A stretch of DNA of 7,512 nucleotides from Synergistales bacterium. GTDB taxonomy: Bacteria; Synergistota; Synergistia; Synergistales; Aminobacteriaceae. Within the stretch, counting starts at the first letter, position 1. The number at the start of each line of letters is the position of its first letter. The translations under genes were made by a program, and so were the position numbers. The stretch spans positions 1 through 7,512 of the forward strand of contig BNVG01000101.1 in assembly GCA_025997935.1 (NCBI GenBank), read 5' to 3'. The notes below the pieces were generated by a model. That model ran no database searches and was not told the DNA's origin. It saw only the letters and a program-made list of their open reading frames with translations. This document shows, one piece after another, positions 6,826-7,512 of the stretch.

Positions 6826-6852
6826 TAGGGCGACCGAGGGCGGTCGCCCCTA
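6826..6852. repeat. GC-rich palindrome between sufS and cysE, possible interspersed repeat
   Basis: TAGGGCGACCG (6826-6836) and CGGTCGCCCCTA (6841-6852) form a perfect 9-bp stem (6828-6836 with 6841-6849), extended by three more bases if one C is bulged, around an AGGG loop. Read on the minus strand it begins TGTAGGGGCGACCG, which resembles, from memory, short palindromes scattered between genes in many bacterial genomes. Neither side has a proper U-tract, so it is not a standard Rho-independent terminator. It could stabilise the 3' end of the sufS message, partly block read-through into cysE, or be a REP-like element that moved in. Repeat status cannot be shown from one copy. Confidence 0.55.
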
Positions 6853-6856
6853 CATT

Positions 6857-7512
6857 TTAACGCGCCAATGCGTGAAGCGCCTGAACCAACAGGTCTATCT
6901 CCGACGGCGTATTGTAGAACGCGAGCGAGGGACGCACCGCGCCCTCATAGCCGAAGTGACGTAAAATAGGCTGAGCGCAATGATGTCCGGCGCGCACTGC
7001 GATACCGGCTTTATCCAAATACTTGCCGACCTCCATATTGTCATGGCCGGCCAGAACAAACGACAGCACGCTGGCCTTGTTCGCCGCCGTACCTACAAGC
7101 GTCAATCCCGGAACCGTGCGGAGCTCTCTCATTCCGTATTCGACCAAATCGCGCTCGTAGGCGGCGATGTTCTCCATGCCAAGGGCGGACACGTAATCGA
7201 TGGCCGCCCCAAGCCCTACAGCGTCGGCTATGTTTGCGGTTCCGGCCTCGAACTTATCCGGCGCTTTTTGATACAACGTCCGCTCGAAGGTTACGTCGGC
7301 TATCATGTTGCCGCCGCCCTGCCACGGACGCGCCGCTTCCAACACGTCTTCTTTGCCGTACAAAGCCCCAATGCCGGTGGGACCGAAGATTTTATGCCCC
7401 GAGAAAACAAACCAGTCGGCGTCGAGCGCGGATACGTTCACCGGCGTGTGCGAGACCGACTGCGCCCCGTTGACCAGACCGGACAGATAATCATATCGGA
7501 GTACGTGAAGCT
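6857..7512 (-). CDS. sufS: Cysteine desulfurase, SufS/Csd type (5' end outside the window)
   Basis: This is the C-terminal 217 residues of a group II, fold-type I PLP enzyme that removes sulfur from cysteine as an enzyme persulfide for Fe-S clusters and other thio-cofactors. It continues without a stop to the right edge, so roughly half of the usual 400 residues is missing. Numbering from the first full codon at the edge, the PLP lysine is K40 in FVFSGHKIFGPTGIG, the persulfide cysteine is C178 in RAGHHCAQP, and the substrate arginine is R193 in VRPSLAFYNTPSEID. The RAGHHCAQP loop without a long insertion is typical of SufS/Csd rather than IscS. GGGNMI and FEAGTAN are also family blocks. One oddity: the usual DGAQ, whose Asp holds the PLP nitrogen, reads NGAQ (14-17), and the 13 residues before it match the family poorly. 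The gene precedes cysE on the same strand. SufS versus CsdA cannot be settled without neighbours. Confidence 0.92.
   Translation of the reverse strand, partial: LHVLRYDYLSGLVNGAQSVSHTPVNVSALDADWFVFSGHKIFGPTGIGALYGKEDVLEAARPWQGGGNMIADVTFERTLYQKAPDKFEAGTANIADAVGLGAAIDYVSALGMENIAAYERDLVEYGMRELRTVPGLTLVGTAANKASVLSFVLAGHDNMEVGKYLDKAGIAVRAGHHCAQPILRHFGYEGAVRPSLAFYNTPSEIDLLVQALHALAR

Overview
The window is an ordinary, gene-dense stretch of a bacterial chromosome with short gaps and several start/stop overlaps. It holds seven well-supported genes: six complete and one cut by the right edge. A few codons of an eighth ORF may lie at the left edge. I find no mobile element, CRISPR array, tRNA or rRNA, and no candidate for a new system. 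An HtrB/LpxL-type lipid A acyltransferase next to a glycosyltransferase indicates an outer membrane with lipopolysaccharide. The purB, xerD and punA proteins are of the compact kind common in Firmicutes and related anaerobes. AUA is used often for isoleucine, and TTG and GTG starts occur. This combination would suit a diderm anaerobe such as a member of the Synergistota, but that is an inference without a database search.

Left part (1-1735, + strand): envelope genes. A possible upstream ORF ends in an ATGA overlap with a compact GT4-like glycosyltransferase. That gene overlaps by TTGA a lysophospholipid acyltransferase. The tight overlaps suggest translational coupling, and both products are probably used in lipopolysaccharide (lipid A/core) synthesis at the cytoplasmic face of the inner membrane.

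Middle (1736-5828, + strand): a housekeeping run. A short gap with an extended -10 promoter candidate and a good Shine-Dalgarno leads into purB (adenylosuccinate lyase). xerD (tyrosine recombinase for chromosome dimer resolution) starts inside the end of purB. punA (purine nucleoside phosphorylase) follows after 58 bases, and an exported M23 peptidoglycan endopeptidase after 8 more. purB and punA cover purine synthesis/interconversion and salvage. XerD and the M23 enzyme fit chromosome segregation and cell-wall remodelling.

Right part (5839-7512, - strand): a sulfur/cysteine pair that converges on the M23 gene across a 10-base gap. A SufS-type cysteine desulfurase (5' end outside the window) is followed, after a 67-base gap containing a strong GC-rich hairpin, by cysE (serine O-acetyltransferase). 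CysE supplies O-acetylserine for cysteine synthesis, and the desulfurase takes sulfur from cysteine for Fe-S clusters or other thio-cofactors.

The points most worth a second look are the plant-like DYVI tail of CysE, the Asn in place of the PLP-binding Asp in the desulfurase together with poor family match just upstream of it, active-site substitutions in the phosphorylase, the degenerate EX7E motif in the glycosyltransferase, and the palindrome between the two sulfur genes.
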